DNA of 64,000 bases from Ectobacillus polymachus (GTDB taxonomy: Bacteria > Bacillota > Bacilli > Bacillales > Bacillaceae_G), in NCBI RefSeq assembly GCF_048159605.1, contig NZ_JBLREB010000001.1, positions 2,008,921-2,072,920 on the forward strand, in the 5' to 3' direction. Shown piece after piece: positions 34,641 to 43,933 of this stretch. The notes under the pieces were generated by a model. The model had not been told where the DNA came from and made no database searches. It saw nothing but the letters and a program-made list of their open reading frames with translations. Both the position numbers and the translations under genes were made by a program. Positions within the stretch are counted from its first letter, which is position 1, and every line of letters starts with the position of its first letter.

Positions 34641-35408
34641 ATGAACTTTCTTTCTATTAAACAGGTATATCATGGATACTTTACTGAACAGCAAGCTAGT
34701 CTCGTTCTAGCTAATATAAATATAGAAGCAAATGAGGGAGAATTTATTGCTATTTTAGGGCCAAGTGGATGTGGAAAGACGACACTCCTTTCCGTAATAG
34801 CTGGATTGCTACAGCCATTGCAAGGTACAGTTACGATAGAAAATGAGCTCGTTACAAAAACATCATCTAAAATCGGCTACATGCTTCAACAAGATTATTT
34901 ATTTCCTTGGAAGACCCTTTTTGAAAACGTTGTAACGGGTCTACGAATTACCAAATCATATAATGAAGAAAGCCGTACATTCACCCTTAACCTATTGAAA
35001 GAAGTTGGATTACAAGACGTAGAACATTTGTATCCAAGTCAACTCTCAGGCGGAATGCGCCAACGTGCTGCTCTCGTCCGTACGCTAGCAACTCACCCAA
35101 AGCTTCTATTATTAGATGAACCATTTTCTGCACTTGATTATCAAACAAAGTTAAAATTAGAAGAGCTCGTCTTTTCCTTACTGAAAAAATTTCAAAAAAC
35201 GTCGATCCTTGTTACACATGATATTGAAGAAGCAATCGCTATGAGTGACCGTATCTTTCTCCTGAAACCTAAACCCGGTAGAATGGCAAAAGAAATTATT
35301 ATTCCTGAAGAGATACGAATCCTTTCTCCTCTACAAGCCCGTCAGCATCCTTCCTTTCTCCCGCTCTTTCAAATGATTTGGAAGGAGTTCGAAATCATTG
35401 AACAATAA
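34641..35408 (+). CDS. ytlC: ABC transporter ATP-binding protein (YtlC)
   Basis: This 255-residue nucleotide-binding subunit has Walker A GPSGCGKTT, a Q-loop LQQDYLFPW, the signature LSGGMRQR, Walker B LLLLDEPFSALD and the H-loop VTHDIEEA. It belongs to the SsuB/TauB/ThiZ subgroup of nitrate-taurine-type importers. It overlaps the permease gene by 11 nt. Partners are YtlA and YtlD. Confidence 0.92.
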   Translation: MNFLSIKQVYHGYFTEQQASLVLANINIEANEGEFIAILGPSGCGKTTLLSVIAGLLQPLQGTVTIENELVTKTSSKIGYMLQQDYLFPWKTLFENVVTGLRITKSYNEESRTFTLNLLKEVGLQDVEHLYPSQLSGGMRQRAALVRTLATHPKLLLLDEPFSALDYQTKLKLEELVFSLLKKFQKTSILVTHDIEEAIAMSDRIFLLKPKPGRMAKEIIIPEEIRILSPLQARQHPSFLPLFQMIWKEFEIIEQ

Positions 35409-36207
35409 TTATGATCTTTCTCACTTACACAACGCTTATAAGAAAAAAGAAAGAATAATCAAATATCGAATCCGATTCATACAATTGCTCATTCTAGCTC
35501 TATTCTTTTCCCTATGGGAAGTTGCTAGCAATGCAGCTTGGATTGACCCACTTCTATTTAGTTCTCCATCAAGCATTTTTCACCTTTTTGCTAGTAAATT
35601 ACAAGACGGGTCCCTTTGGCCTCACATGTCCGTAACCTTGCTTGAAACATGTATAGGATTTATTCTGGGAACACTTCTTGGAGCTATCGTCGCCTCATTA
35701 CTATGGAGTATTCCTCTTATAGCTAAAATTCTCGATCCATATTTAGTCGTTCTCAATGCTATGCCAAAGGTTGCACTCGGTCCCATTATTATTGTTATAT
35801 TTGGTCCAAATGTGACTTCTTCTATTGCAATGGGAGTCATTATATCTGTTATTATTACGATCCTTGTTATCTACTCTGCATTTTTAGAGGTAGATAGCAA
35901 TTATATAAAGCTTCTACAAACATTCGGTGCAACAAAGTGGCAAATCTTTAAGCATGCTATTCTCCCCTCATCCTTCCCTACAATTATTTCCACACTAAAA
36001 GTAAACGTTGGTCTTTCTTGGGTTGGAGTCATTTTTGGAGAATTACTAGTCTCAAAGCAAGGTTTAGGTTATCTCATTCTTTACGGCTTTCAAGTTTTTA
36101 ATTTTACACTCGTACTCTTGAGTGTTCTCCTTACGTGCTTGTTTGCAGCAGCTATGTATGCTCTCGTAGCAATGCTGGAAAAAGCCATTATAAATAAAAA
36201 CATATAA
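35398..36207 (+). CDS. ytlD: ABC transporter permease (YtlD), TTG start
   Basis: This 269-residue protein has about 6 membrane spans and the EAA-like cytoplasmic loop (LLQTFGATKWQIFKHAILPSSFP) that contacts the ATPase. It starts at a TTG (35398) inside the end of ytlC, with GGAAGGAG 10 nt upstream. Together ytlACD form an importer of the thiamine-precursor/taurine class; the ligand is not identifiable from sequence. Confidence 0.9.
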   Translation: MNNNYDLSHLHNAYKKKERIIKYRIRFIQLLILALFFSLWEVASNAAWIDPLLFSSPSSIFHLFASKLQDGSLWPHMSVTLLETCIGFILGTLLGAIVASLLWSIPLIAKILDPYLVVLNAMPKVALGPIIIVIFGPNVTSSIAMGVIISVIITILVIYSAFLEVDSNYIKLLQTFGATKWQIFKHAILPSSFPTIISTLKVNVGLSWVGVIFGELLVSKQGLGYLILYGFQVFNFTLVLLSVLLTCLFAAAMYALVAMLEKAIINKNI

Positions 36208-36228
36208 TCCTTTTAAAAAGGACAAAAA

Positions 36229-36274
36229 AATGGATCGTTACAGAATGCTATTATCAACATTCTAACGATCCATT
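36229..36274. terminator. Bidirectional terminator between ytlD and ytkD
   Basis: Stem AATGGATCGTTA-AGAATG / CATTCT-ACGATCCATT (36229-36247 / 36257-36274) has A/T runs on both sides. Confidence 0.85.
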
Positions 36275-36279
36275 CATTT

Positions 36280-36756
36280 TTACATAATTGGAAAACTCTT
36301 TTGCACTTGCTCTAAGCTGCGTACTAATACATCATCCCTCATAATAAAACTGTAACGTCTGTCATTTTTAATGAACTTTGGAATTTCATCTAATAGAATG
36401 GGTCCATTCGTTTCATCAAGATGCGTATGTTGTACTAGCTTATTAATAATGGCGAAGTATATGTTTTTAATGATAATCTTATCTTTTCCTGACACCTTGT
36501 ATTGACCAATATAATCGAGATGCGTAACGATTCCACCCGTTTCTTCTAGTACTTCTCTAACGGCAGCTTCTTCAGGAGTTTCACCTTCTTCAACTTTGCC
36601 GCCTGGAAATTCATAACCGCGACGTAGGTGCTGAGTCAACAACCATTTGTCGTGATAACGGCAAATTACCCACACATGCTTAGGGGTTTGAGAAAAAGGA
36701 CAATCATCGAACGATAACTCCACTGTATTTTGGTAGTAATCTTTAAATATATACAT
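36280..36756 (-). CDS. ytkD: Nudix hydrolase YtkD
   Basis: This 158-residue Nudix protein has the full Nudix box GGKVEEGETPEEAAVREVLEE-G at about residues 53-75, preceded by GYEFP. In B. subtilis YtkD is a nucleoside triphosphatase that removes oxidised guanine nucleotides such as 8-oxo-dGTP and can act on RNA 5' ends. Length matches that protein. Confidence 0.88.
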   Translation of the reverse strand: MYIFKDYYQNTVELSFDDCPFSQTPKHVWVICRYHDKWLLTQHLRRGYEFPGGKVEEGETPEEAAVREVLEETGGIVTHLDYIGQYKVSGKDKIIIKNIYFAIINKLVQHTHLDETNGPILLDEIPKFIKNDRRYSFIMRDDVLVRSLEQVQKSFPIM

Positions 36757-36821
36757 GAAAATGCGCTCCTAGTATAACGAATTCTTACTGTGAATTGTAG
36801 CATATTCTGTAGAATCTGCCT

Positions 36822-36976
36822 AATAAAGCGAAAAATTCCTTATGTAGTTGTTTTTCTTTCATCTCCCTGCTGCTATCAAAGGGAGACCTATACATTTAGG
36901 GAAAGCTCCTCACCACTTTCACTTTACATGACCTTTCTCAAAGTCTTAAAACTGGGGCTTACCGCCCTTAAATTGT
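36822..36976 (+). repeat. Degenerate bcr-like element (copy F)
   Basis: The segment runs AATAAAGCGAAAAATTCC at the left end and ACTGGGGCTTACCGCCCTTAAA at the right end, with paired CTCCC / GGGAG inside. Both ends resemble the 27804 element, and the total span (about 155 bp) is the same as full length, but identity is low. Confidence 0.35.
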
Positions 36977-37000
36977 CATCATTCATTTTTGCCTTGAAGC

Positions 37001-37050
37001 TAGGAAATATGCAGGAATATCCTATAAAAACATGACCTGCATATTTCCTA
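37001..37050. repeat. Perfect 15-bp inverted repeat, not a terminator
   Basis: TAGGAAATATGCAGG (37001-37015) and CCTGCATATTTCCTA (37036-37050) are separated by 20 nt. No T-run follows on either strand. Confidence 0.7.
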
Positions 37051-37061
37051 AACAAAAAAAG

Positions 37062-37112
37062 AAAGACTATTCTTACGCAATTACAACTGCGCTGAAGATA
37101 GTCTTTTTTTAT
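37062..37112. terminator. Terminator of luxS
   Basis: AAAGACTATTCTTACGCA pairs with TGCGCTGAAGATAGTCTTT and has T/A runs on both sides; the minus strand is followed by CTTTTTTT. Confidence 0.85.
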
Positions 37113-37123
37113 CCATATATTTA

Positions 37124-37597
37124 TTATCCAAATACTTTTTCTAAGTCTTCTTTGTTTTGTGATAGCCAATAATTCATAAGGCGTTTTGCACCTTCTAAGT
37201 CGTGAAGCTTCGCTTGCCCACATTGCTTTACATTAGCTGCTGGTACTTCTGTAACCGTAACAGCATCACGCATTGTATTTTCAAGCAAATCAATGATTTC
37301 ACGAACAGAAGGTGTTCCACTTACGACTAAATAGAATCCTGTTTGACAGCCCATCGGTGAAATATCAATAATGTCAAAATGATTATAGTTTACGACATAC
37401 TTTCGTAAATTATAAGCTAATAAATGTTCCAGCGTATGAATTACATCTGGCTTCATATTTTCTTTATTTGGCTGGCAAAATCGAATATCAAATTTATTTA
37501 CAACCCCATCGCTTCCTACTTTATGAACACCACAATGTCTTACATATGGTGCCTTTACAATCGTATGATCTAATTCAAAGCTTTCAACTGATGGCAT
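37124..37597 (-). CDS. luxS: S-ribosylhomocysteine lyase LuxS
   Basis: This 157-residue Fe/Zn enzyme splits S-ribosylhomocysteine to homocysteine and DPD, the AI-2 precursor. Diagnostic HTLEHLLAYNLR (HxxEH, residues about 54-58) and CGQAKLHD (third metal ligand Cys) are intact, with the catalytic Cys in VRHCGVHK... near the N-terminus. It has standard length and is monocistronic. Confidence 0.96.
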   Translation of the reverse strand: MPSVESFELDHTIVKAPYVRHCGVHKVGSDGVVNKFDIRFCQPNKENMKPDVIHTLEHLLAYNLRKYVVNYNHFDIIDISPMGCQTGFYLVVSGTPSVREIIDLLENTMRDAVTVTEVPAANVKQCGQAKLHDLEGAKRLMNYWLSQNKEDLEKVFG

Positions 37598-37744
37598 GTC
37601 GTTCTCCCCTTATCTATCCAAAATTTATAATTCCGATATATTTAATATGATATAAAATTTTTCACAAATAGTAAAGAAATTATGCCATTCGAATTTTGAA
37701 TCCAATTTGTGCTATGATAGTTGTATTCGAAAGGAGCCTGTATT

Positions 37745-37981
37745 ATGAAACATATTCTTATTTCTATTATTCGTTTTTATCAAAAAGCTATTTCGCCATT
37801 AACGCCGCCTTCATGCCGCTTTTACCCAACATGTTCACATTATGGCATTGAAGCAATTAAAATTCATGGCGCACTTAAAGGAAGCTGGCTTACGATTAAA
37901 CGCATATCGAAATGTCATCCGTTTCATCCTGGTGGATTTGATCCCGTTCCAGAGAAAAAACATCATAAACATCATCATTGA
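37745..37981 (+). CDS. yidD: Membrane protein insertion efficiency factor YidD
   Basis: This 78-residue protein has the family pattern IRFYQKAISPLTPPSCRFYPTCSHYGIEAI with the conserved Cys residues and HPFHPGGFDPVP. It ends in a His-rich KKHHKHHH tail. AAAGGAG precedes the ATG at 37745. The 3' end overlaps the convergent carbonic anhydrase gene by 7 nt. It probably assists YidC/Sec insertion of membrane proteins. Confidence 0.9.
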   Translation: MKHILISIIRFYQKAISPLTPPSCRFYPTCSHYGIEAIKIHGALKGSWLTIKRISKCHPFHPGGFDPVPEKKHHKHHH

Positions 37982-38541
37982 TGGTTATATCCGTTTATGA
38001 TAACTTCTAATTCCCCTGTTTTTGGATCAATTACCATTCCATGTACAGGGACGTCGGACACTAATAACGGATGGTTTTGAATCGTTTCTACGCTATGTTT
38101 TACGCTATCTTGTACACTAGAGAAGCCGCGAAGAAATCGATTTAAATCAATTCCTGAATAGCGAAGCGTTTCAATCTTATCTTCTGAAATGCCGCGTTCT
38201 TTCATCTTTTGAATCGTATTTTGTGCTTGAATACTTGACATACCACAGTCATGATGACCAACAACGCATACTTCAGCAGCACCAAGTTCATAAACTGCAA
38301 CAAGTATACTACGCATAATACTTCCAAATGGGTGAGAAACAATAGCTCCCGCTACCTTAATAATCTTCACATCCCCATTTCTGAAATTCATTGCTTTCGG
38401 AAGTAACTCTACGAGACGTGTATCCATACATGAGATAATAACTAGCTTTTTCTCAGGATACTTATTTGATCTCAAAGTTTCATACTCCTTACTTTCTACA
38501 AACCCCTTGTTAAACGTTAAAATATCATCAAGTAATGCCAT
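37975..38541 (-). CDS. Beta-carbonic anhydrase (YtiB-like)
   Basis: This 188-residue beta-class carbonic anhydrase has the zinc ligands CMDTR (C-x-D-x-R dyad, near residue 37) and GHHDCGMSS (H-x2-C, near residue 98). It interconverts CO2 and bicarbonate in the cytoplasm. It corresponds in position to B. subtilis ytiB. It is convergent with yidD, sharing 7 nt. Confidence 0.9.
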   Translation of the reverse strand: MALLDDILTFNKGFVESKEYETLRSNKYPEKKLVIISCMDTRLVELLPKAMNFRNGDVKIIKVAGAIVSHPFGSIMRSILVAVYELGAAEVCVVGHHDCGMSSIQAQNTIQKMKERGISEDKIETLRYSGIDLNRFLRGFSSVQDSVKHSVETIQNHPLLVSDVPVHGMVIDPKTGELEVIINGYNHQ

Positions 38542-38797
38542 TCTTTATTCCCCCTTGTTTTTATGTTCCCTTTAATATAAATGAATGTCAACATGAAATA
38601 TAGTATTGAAATGAAGTGTAACTTCCCTCATTAGAAATTTTACACTAATAAGGAATCACATAAAAATCATTATTCTAAAAAAAAAGACATAATTCCGTCG
38701 AATTTTCCACAAAACTTTGTAACAAATCCCACGTTAGTAGACCCCTTTTTCACTATAAAATAAGTATAGATAATAAAAAAGGAGTTGAAGTTAGACG

Positions 38798-40141
38798 ATG
38801 GATGTACTCTTATTAAGTCGAATTCAATTTGCAGTTACAATTTTTTATCACTTCTTATTTGTTCCTCTTACTCTTGGTCTTGTAATTCTTGTAGCAATAA
38901 TGGAAACGCAGCATGCTAGAACTCTTAATCCACTGTATCGAAAGATGGCAGATTTCTGGGGAAAATTATTTACCATTAACTTTGTAATGGGGATTATTAC
39001 CGGGATTACAATGGAGTTCCAATTCGGTACAAACTGGTCTGAATATTCAAAGTATATGGGTGATATTTTTGGAGGGCCTCTAGCAATTGAAGCTCTTGTT
39101 GCCTTCTTCCTTGAATCAACTTTCATGGGCATTTGGATCTTTGGAAAAGATCGTATTTCACCAAAGTTTAGAGCCTTCAGTATGTGGATGGTAGCAATTG
39201 GAACTAATATATCTGCAGTTTGGATTATTACGGCAGATGGATTTATGCAACATCCAGTAGGATATGTTGTTCGAAATGGTCGAGCTGAATTAACTGATTT
39301 CTGGGCACTAATTTCAAATTCCTATGCTTGGCATATGTTCTTCCATACAGTTGTAAGTGCTTACATCGTTGGTTCTTTCTTTGTAATGGCAATTAGTGCC
39401 TATCATTTATTACGTAAACAAAATGTACCATTCTTTATGAAATCTTTTAAATTCGCATTAATTTTTGGACTTATTGCTGCAACAGCAACACCATTAATCG
39501 GACATGAATCAGGTATTAATGCTGCTAAAATGCAGCCTGCTAAAGGTGCCGCAATGGAAGCAATTTGGAATACAGGTACAGGACAACCTTTTAATATTAT
39601 TCAGTTCCCAAATGTTAATAAGGAACAAAATTTTGAAGCACTTAGCATTCCTAAGCTTGGTAGCTTCTTCTATACAAGCTCTTTTAATGGTAAGGTAGTT
39701 GGCTTAAAAGATATTCCAAAAGATGAGCGTCCGAACGTTAACTTAGTATTTTATGGCTTCCGCGCAATGGTTGCGCTAGGTGTCTACTTCATGGCACTTA
39801 CATGGTTTGGATTCTACTTATACCGCAAAGGAAAAATTGAAAATTCAAAACGTTTCTTAAAGCTTACAATCTGGTCAGTATTACTTCCTTATGTAGCTAT
39901 TAACTTAGGATGGATGGTAACAGAAGTAGGCCGTCAGCCTTGGACCGTATATGGACTTATGAAAACAGCGCAATCTGTTTCACCGATTTCTATGTCTCAA
40001 ATCATCTTCTCAATCGTAAGCATAATTCTATTCTATACTTTATTACTAATAGCAGATGTGTACTTAATTCTTAAATATGCTAAAAAAGGACCAGAAGCTA
40101 ACTTAGGTTCTAATGAGGGGGATGTAGATTATGTCTCATGA
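38798..40141 (+). CDS. cydA: Cytochrome bd ubiquinol/menaquinol oxidase subunit I
   Basis: This 447-residue membrane subunit has about 9 spans. Heme ligands are expected at His19-equivalent (FYHFLFVP), His in the GHESGINAAKMQPAK region and Met in the LNLGWMVTEVGRQPW region, with GRQPW the family hallmark. The short Q-loop is usual for Firmicutes. It overlaps cydB by 11 nt. The upstream ribosome binding site AAAAAAGGAG is strong. It reduces O2 with menaquinol, tying in with the men genes next door. Confidence 0.93.
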   Translation: MDVLLLSRIQFAVTIFYHFLFVPLTLGLVILVAIMETQHARTLNPLYRKMADFWGKLFTINFVMGIITGITMEFQFGTNWSEYSKYMGDIFGGPLAIEALVAFFLESTFMGIWIFGKDRISPKFRAFSMWMVAIGTNISAVWIITADGFMQHPVGYVVRNGRAELTDFWALISNSYAWHMFFHTVVSAYIVGSFFVMAISAYHLLRKQNVPFFMKSFKFALIFGLIAATATPLIGHESGINAAKMQPAKGAAMEAIWNTGTGQPFNIIQFPNVNKEQNFEALSIPKLGSFFYTSSFNGKVVGLKDIPKDERPNVNLVFYGFRAMVALGVYFMALTWFGFYLYRKGKIENSKRFLKLTIWSVLLPYVAINLGWMVTEVGRQPWTVYGLMKTAQSVSPISMSQIIFSIVSIILFYTLLLIADVYLILKYAKKGPEANLGSNEGDVDYVS

Positions 40142-41159
40142 TGTTTTAGCAATTATATGGTTTGGTCTTTGGGGCGTATTATGGACTGTATATTTTGTGT
40201 TAGACGGATATGCACTTGGAACAGGGATTTTGTTTCCTTTCATAACAAAGGACCGCAAAGAACGTAATCAATTACAAGAATCAATCGGACCATTCTGGGG
40301 TGGCAATGAAGTTTGGCTCATTACAGCTGGTGGTGCTACATTTGCTGCGTTCCCTGTAACCTATGCAAACATGTTTAGCTACTTATATACACCGCTTTTT
40401 CTCATACTCTTTGCTCTATTCTTTCGAGCTGCTGGACTTGAATTTATGCATAAAGAAGAATCTCCTAAATGGCAAAGTACATGTAAATGGGCGTTTGCTA
40501 TCGGAAGTTTTTTAATTGCCCTACTATTTGGTGTAGCCTTTGCTAATCTTTATTACGGACTACTAATTGGTAAGAATGGATATGAAGGCAACTTGCTAAG
40601 TCTTCTTCATCCATATGGTTTACTAGGAGGAATCCTATTCGTTTCCATCTTCACTCTTTCCGGTGCGCTTTGGACGATGTTGAAAACAACGGGAGAAGTT
40701 GCAGATCGATCCTATAAAATTGCAAAACCAGTATCCATGGTTACAGCAATTCTAGTTGCCATCTTCTATGTTGCAACAGCAAATCAAACAAACTTATTTC
40801 AAAATTTTAATCAATACCCAGTGCTTTATTTACTGCCAACACTAGCCATGCTTCTTAGTATCCTTGCAATTTGGACGGTGACAAAACGTAAAATTGGTCT
40901 TGCTTTTACTTCTGTTTCGTTGACAATTACTATGTTTATGGCTACAGGCTTTGCAGGTATGTTCCCAAGAATGCTGCCTTCACGTATTGATGATGCATTT
41001 AGCACAACACTATACAATGCTGCCGGCAGTCAAATGACCTTACAAATTATGTTCATCGTAGCACTTATTATGGTACCAATCGTTATTGGATACCAAATTT
41101 GGAGCTACACGATCTTTAAAGAAAAAATTACGAAAGACTCTGCAAAAGGGTATCATTAA
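40131..41159 (+). CDS. cydB: Cytochrome bd oxidase subunit II
   Basis: This 342-residue membrane protein has about 8 spans. WFGLWGVLWTVYFVLDGYALGTG and GPFWGGNEVWLITAGGATFAAFP are the diagnostic CydB sequences. It is translationally coupled to cydA. The usual CydDC assembly transporter is not beside it and must be elsewhere. Confidence 0.93.
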   Translation: MSHDVLAIIWFGLWGVLWTVYFVLDGYALGTGILFPFITKDRKERNQLQESIGPFWGGNEVWLITAGGATFAAFPVTYANMFSYLYTPLFLILFALFFRAAGLEFMHKEESPKWQSTCKWAFAIGSFLIALLFGVAFANLYYGLLIGKNGYEGNLLSLLHPYGLLGGILFVSIFTLSGALWTMLKTTGEVADRSYKIAKPVSMVTAILVAIFYVATANQTNLFQNFNQYPVLYLLPTLAMLLSILAIWTVTKRKIGLAFTSVSLTITMFMATGFAGMFPRMLPSRIDDAFSTTLYNAAGSQMTLQIMFIVALIMVPIVIGYQIWSYTIFKEKITKDSAKGYH

Positions 41160-41171
41160 TCTCCACATAGT

Positions 41172-41210
41172 AAAAAAGTCACAGTTCAATTTTGAACTGT
41201 GACTTTTTTA
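41172..41210. terminator. Bidirectional terminator between cydB and menC
   Basis: Stem AAAAAGTCACAGTTCA / TGAACTGTGACTTTTTT, perfect and with a TTTTTT tail on each strand. Confidence 0.92.
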
Positions 41211-41240
41211 TTGTCTGCTCTACTTACCTTCCCAACACTC

Positions 41241-42341
41241 TTACATAAAACAGCGTGTATGCATCGTAATTTGTTCTAAACGCTTATGGTTAATATGATA
41301 ACCAATCCCTGGCAGCTTCGGTACTGTAACCTTCCCATTTTGAACGGTTACTTGAGGAGTAATAATATCCTCTTCCCAATGACGTGAAGATGCTGAAATA
41401 TCTCCTGGAATCGTAAAGTTAGGCAAAGTGCTTAGTGCGACATTTTGAGCCCTAGAAATCCCTGTTTCAATCATTCCTCCGCACCAAATCGGAATATTAT
41501 GCTGCAGGCAGTAATGATGGATATGAATCGCTTCCGTTAATCCGCCGACACGTCCTGCTTTTACGTTAATAATCCGGCAGCTTCCAAGCTGAATAGCTAC
41601 CCTTGCATCCTCTAAGGTATGAATGCTCTCGTCTAAACAAATGGGCGTTTGTATTTGCTGCTGAAGCTCAGCATGGTCGAGAAAATCATGAGACCCAAGT
41701 GGCTGTTCAATCATGAGCAATCCAAATTCATCTAGTCGCTTCAGCTTATCTATATCTTGCAGTGTATAAGCAGAATTTGCATCTACCATTAGCGGAAGCT
41801 GCGGAAATTCCTTTCGAATGGTAGAAACAATTTCATAATCGCGGTCTGGCTTAATTTTTACTTTAAATCGTTTATAGCCATCTTTTGCATATTGCTCGAT
41901 ATGGCGGAGCATCACCTGTACTGTATCAAGCCCGATGACAACACCAACTTCAATCTCCTCTTTTGAACCGCCTAACGCCATTGCTAGCGACTGATTGGTC
42001 CTCTTTGCATACAAGTCCCATAGAGCTCCCTCTAACCCTGCCTTCGCCATATGATTGCGTTTTACTTTCCACAGCTTACGAACGTCGCTCGGATGAGAAA
42101 GAGGGGTATGGAGTATGGCAGGAATTAAATAATCAATTAGCATATGTGAGGAGGTTACAATCGTTTCTTCCGTATACCAAGGCTGTGAGAATGCAACAAC
42201 CTCTCCCCAGCCGCTTCTTCCCTCTTCATCATGTAATTGGATTAAAATACTTTCTCGCTCCTTATACAACCCGTAACTCGTCTGAAAGGGGGAAACAAGT
42301 GGCATTTTCGTATAATAAAGTGTCACACGCTTAATGATCAT
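41241..42341 (-). CDS. menC: o-Succinylbenzoate synthase MenC
   Basis: This 366-residue enolase-superfamily enzyme dehydrates SHCHC to o-succinylbenzoate. It has the catalytic KxK motif (KVKIKPDRDYE, near residue 160), metal ligands DAN (near 187), E in IEQPLG and DES (near 236), and a second acid/base Lys in NVKAGRVGG. It is the last gene of the men cluster and overlaps menE by 4 nt. Confidence 0.93.
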   Translation of the reverse strand: MIIKRVTLYYTKMPLVSPFQTSYGLYKERESILIQLHDEEGRSGWGEVVAFSQPWYTEETIVTSSHMLIDYLIPAILHTPLSHPSDVRKLWKVKRNHMAKAGLEGALWDLYAKRTNQSLAMALGGSKEEIEVGVVIGLDTVQVMLRHIEQYAKDGYKRFKVKIKPDRDYEIVSTIRKEFPQLPLMVDANSAYTLQDIDKLKRLDEFGLLMIEQPLGSHDFLDHAELQQQIQTPICLDESIHTLEDARVAIQLGSCRIINVKAGRVGGLTEAIHIHHYCLQHNIPIWCGGMIETGISRAQNVALSTLPNFTIPGDISASSRHWEEDIITPQVTVQNGKVTVPKLPGIGYHINHKRLEQITMHTRCFM

Positions 42342-43786
42342 TGCAATCGCTCCTTCAATTCGCGACGAAGTAACTTATTTGAAGCATTACGCGGAAGTTC
42401 TTTTACAAAATAAATACGACTTGGTACTTTGTAGCGAGCAAGACGTTCTTCGCAAAATAAAATCAAATCTTCCTCAGTTATAGCTCCTTCTACCTTTACA
42501 AAAGCAATCGGAACCTGCCCCCATTTTTCATCCACTTTTCCGATTACACCAGCCTCCAAAATAAGCGGGTGAGCAAGAAGAACCTCCTCAATTTGTGCAG
42601 GATAAATATTTTCCCCTCCAGAAATAATCAAATCATTGCGGCGGTCTAATACATATAAAAAGCCTTCATTATCTAAGTATCCGATATCTCCTGTATGAAA
42701 CCAGCCATCAATTATACTTTGTTTCGTAGCATCCTCACGGTTCAAATACCCATTCGTTACATTTGGACCTTTTACAACGATTTCTCCCTCTTCATTCTGA
42801 TGAAGTGTTTTTCCGTCATTCTCAATTCGAAGTTGACAGGGAAATAAAGGTTTTCCTGCTGATCCTACTTTGGAAAGCATATAATCCGCTGTCAGTGTAC
42901 AAATTTGCGATGAGGTTTCTGTCATGCCGTACGTTTGAAATACAGGAATATGTTTTTGTACACAAGCTTCTAATAACGGCTTTGGTGCCGGACCTCCTCC
43001 CAATAATACACAGCGAAGAGTTTCTGGGTAGACTTTATCTCCTAGGGTACGAATCATATCGGTAAGAACCTTTGAAACGACGGAAACAATCGTAACTTCA
43101 CGATGATTAATTTTCTCGTTGATTTGAACTACGTCCGCTCTTTCTAAGATAATAATACGCATGCCATATATTACATTTTTCATTAATATAGATAACCCGC
43201 CAACATGAAAAAATGGCAGACAAGCAAGCCAGCAATCTTTCTCCGTAAGCCCTAAATTTAATGCAGATCCAACTGCACTCCACCAATGGTTTCCATAGGT
43301 TAGCTGAACTCCTTTTGGTTTACCAGTCGTGCCGGACGTATAAATAACGGTCATCGTTTCCTCTTCTGCAAATTCTGCTTGGCATCTAGCCTCCTGGGAA
43401 GGCAGCGCCAATAATTGTTCGTAGGTGAACGTTTTTGGTATAGGCATTGCAGCAAAAGTATGCTCTTCATCTGCTATGAGCACATTTGCTTTAGCGTCCT
43501 TCATTTGCCATATAAGTTCTTCTCGTGATAGACGAGTATTTAATAAAATAGCAACTGCTCCTATGTATGATAGTGCGTGAATTACATATATCATTTCGAG
43601 TCTATTTCGCATAAGTACTGCCACATGACTTTGTTTACGAACTCCTGCATAAGAGAGGCGTCCTGCAAGAGCGGTTACATGCTCGTCTAACTCGCGAAAG
43701 GTGACCATACTCGTTCCCGCCTCAAGTGCAATCCTCTCCGGTGTTAGAAAAGCACGCTGCTTTAACCAGTTCGGCATCCTATTCAT
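42338..43786 (-). CDS. menE: o-Succinylbenzoate-CoA ligase MenE
   Basis: This 482-residue ANL adenylating enzyme has the P-loop YTSGTTGKPKGV (near residue 150), QTYGMTETSS, the hinge GDIGYLDNEGFLYVLDRRNDLI and the C-terminal catalytic Lys in NASNKLLRREL. It is encoded downstream of menB after a gap with a terminator-like hairpin, and overlaps menC by 4 nt. Confidence 0.93.
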   Translation of the reverse strand: MNRMPNWLKQRAFLTPERIALEAGTSMVTFRELDEHVTALAGRLSYAGVRKQSHVAVLMRNRLEMIYVIHALSYIGAVAILLNTRLSREELIWQMKDAKANVLIADEEHTFAAMPIPKTFTYEQLLALPSQEARCQAEFAEEETMTVIYTSGTTGKPKGVQLTYGNHWWSAVGSALNLGLTEKDCWLACLPFFHVGGLSILMKNVIYGMRIIILERADVVQINEKINHREVTIVSVVSKVLTDMIRTLGDKVYPETLRCVLLGGGPAPKPLLEACVQKHIPVFQTYGMTETSSQICTLTADYMLSKVGSAGKPLFPCQLRIENDGKTLHQNEEGEIVVKGPNVTNGYLNREDATKQSIIDGWFHTGDIGYLDNEGFLYVLDRRNDLIISGGENIYPAQIEEVLLAHPLILEAGVIGKVDEKWGQVPIAFVKVEGAITEEDLILFCEERLARYKVPSRIYFVKELPRNASNKLLRRELKERLQ

Positions 43787-43885
43787 CGTATCTCCTGCTT
43801 TCTATAACCGTTTTTATAAGTATTATATACTAACAAAAATGAAAACTACTATTTTTAACTACGTAATAGAAACAACGGATTAACA

Positions 43886-43922
43886 AAAAAACTGGCACTC
43901 AAAGGAGTACCAGTTTTGTTTC
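43886..43922 (-). terminator. Terminator-like hairpin between menB and menE
   Basis: On the minus strand AAACTGGTACTCC-TTTG-AGTGCCAGTTT ends in TTTTGTTAA. It lies inside the menB-menE gap (43787-43933) and may attenuate read-through into menEC. Confidence 0.7.
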
Positions 43923-43933
43923 TTATATTTTCA

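Larger units (their letters stand above)
36757..37123. other. ytkD-luxS intergenic region
   Basis: This is 367 bases without a gene. It holds the ytkD promoter region, a degenerate bcr-like element (about 36822-36976), a perfect 15-bp inverted repeat (37001-37050) and the luxS terminator (37062-37107). Confidence 0.6.
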
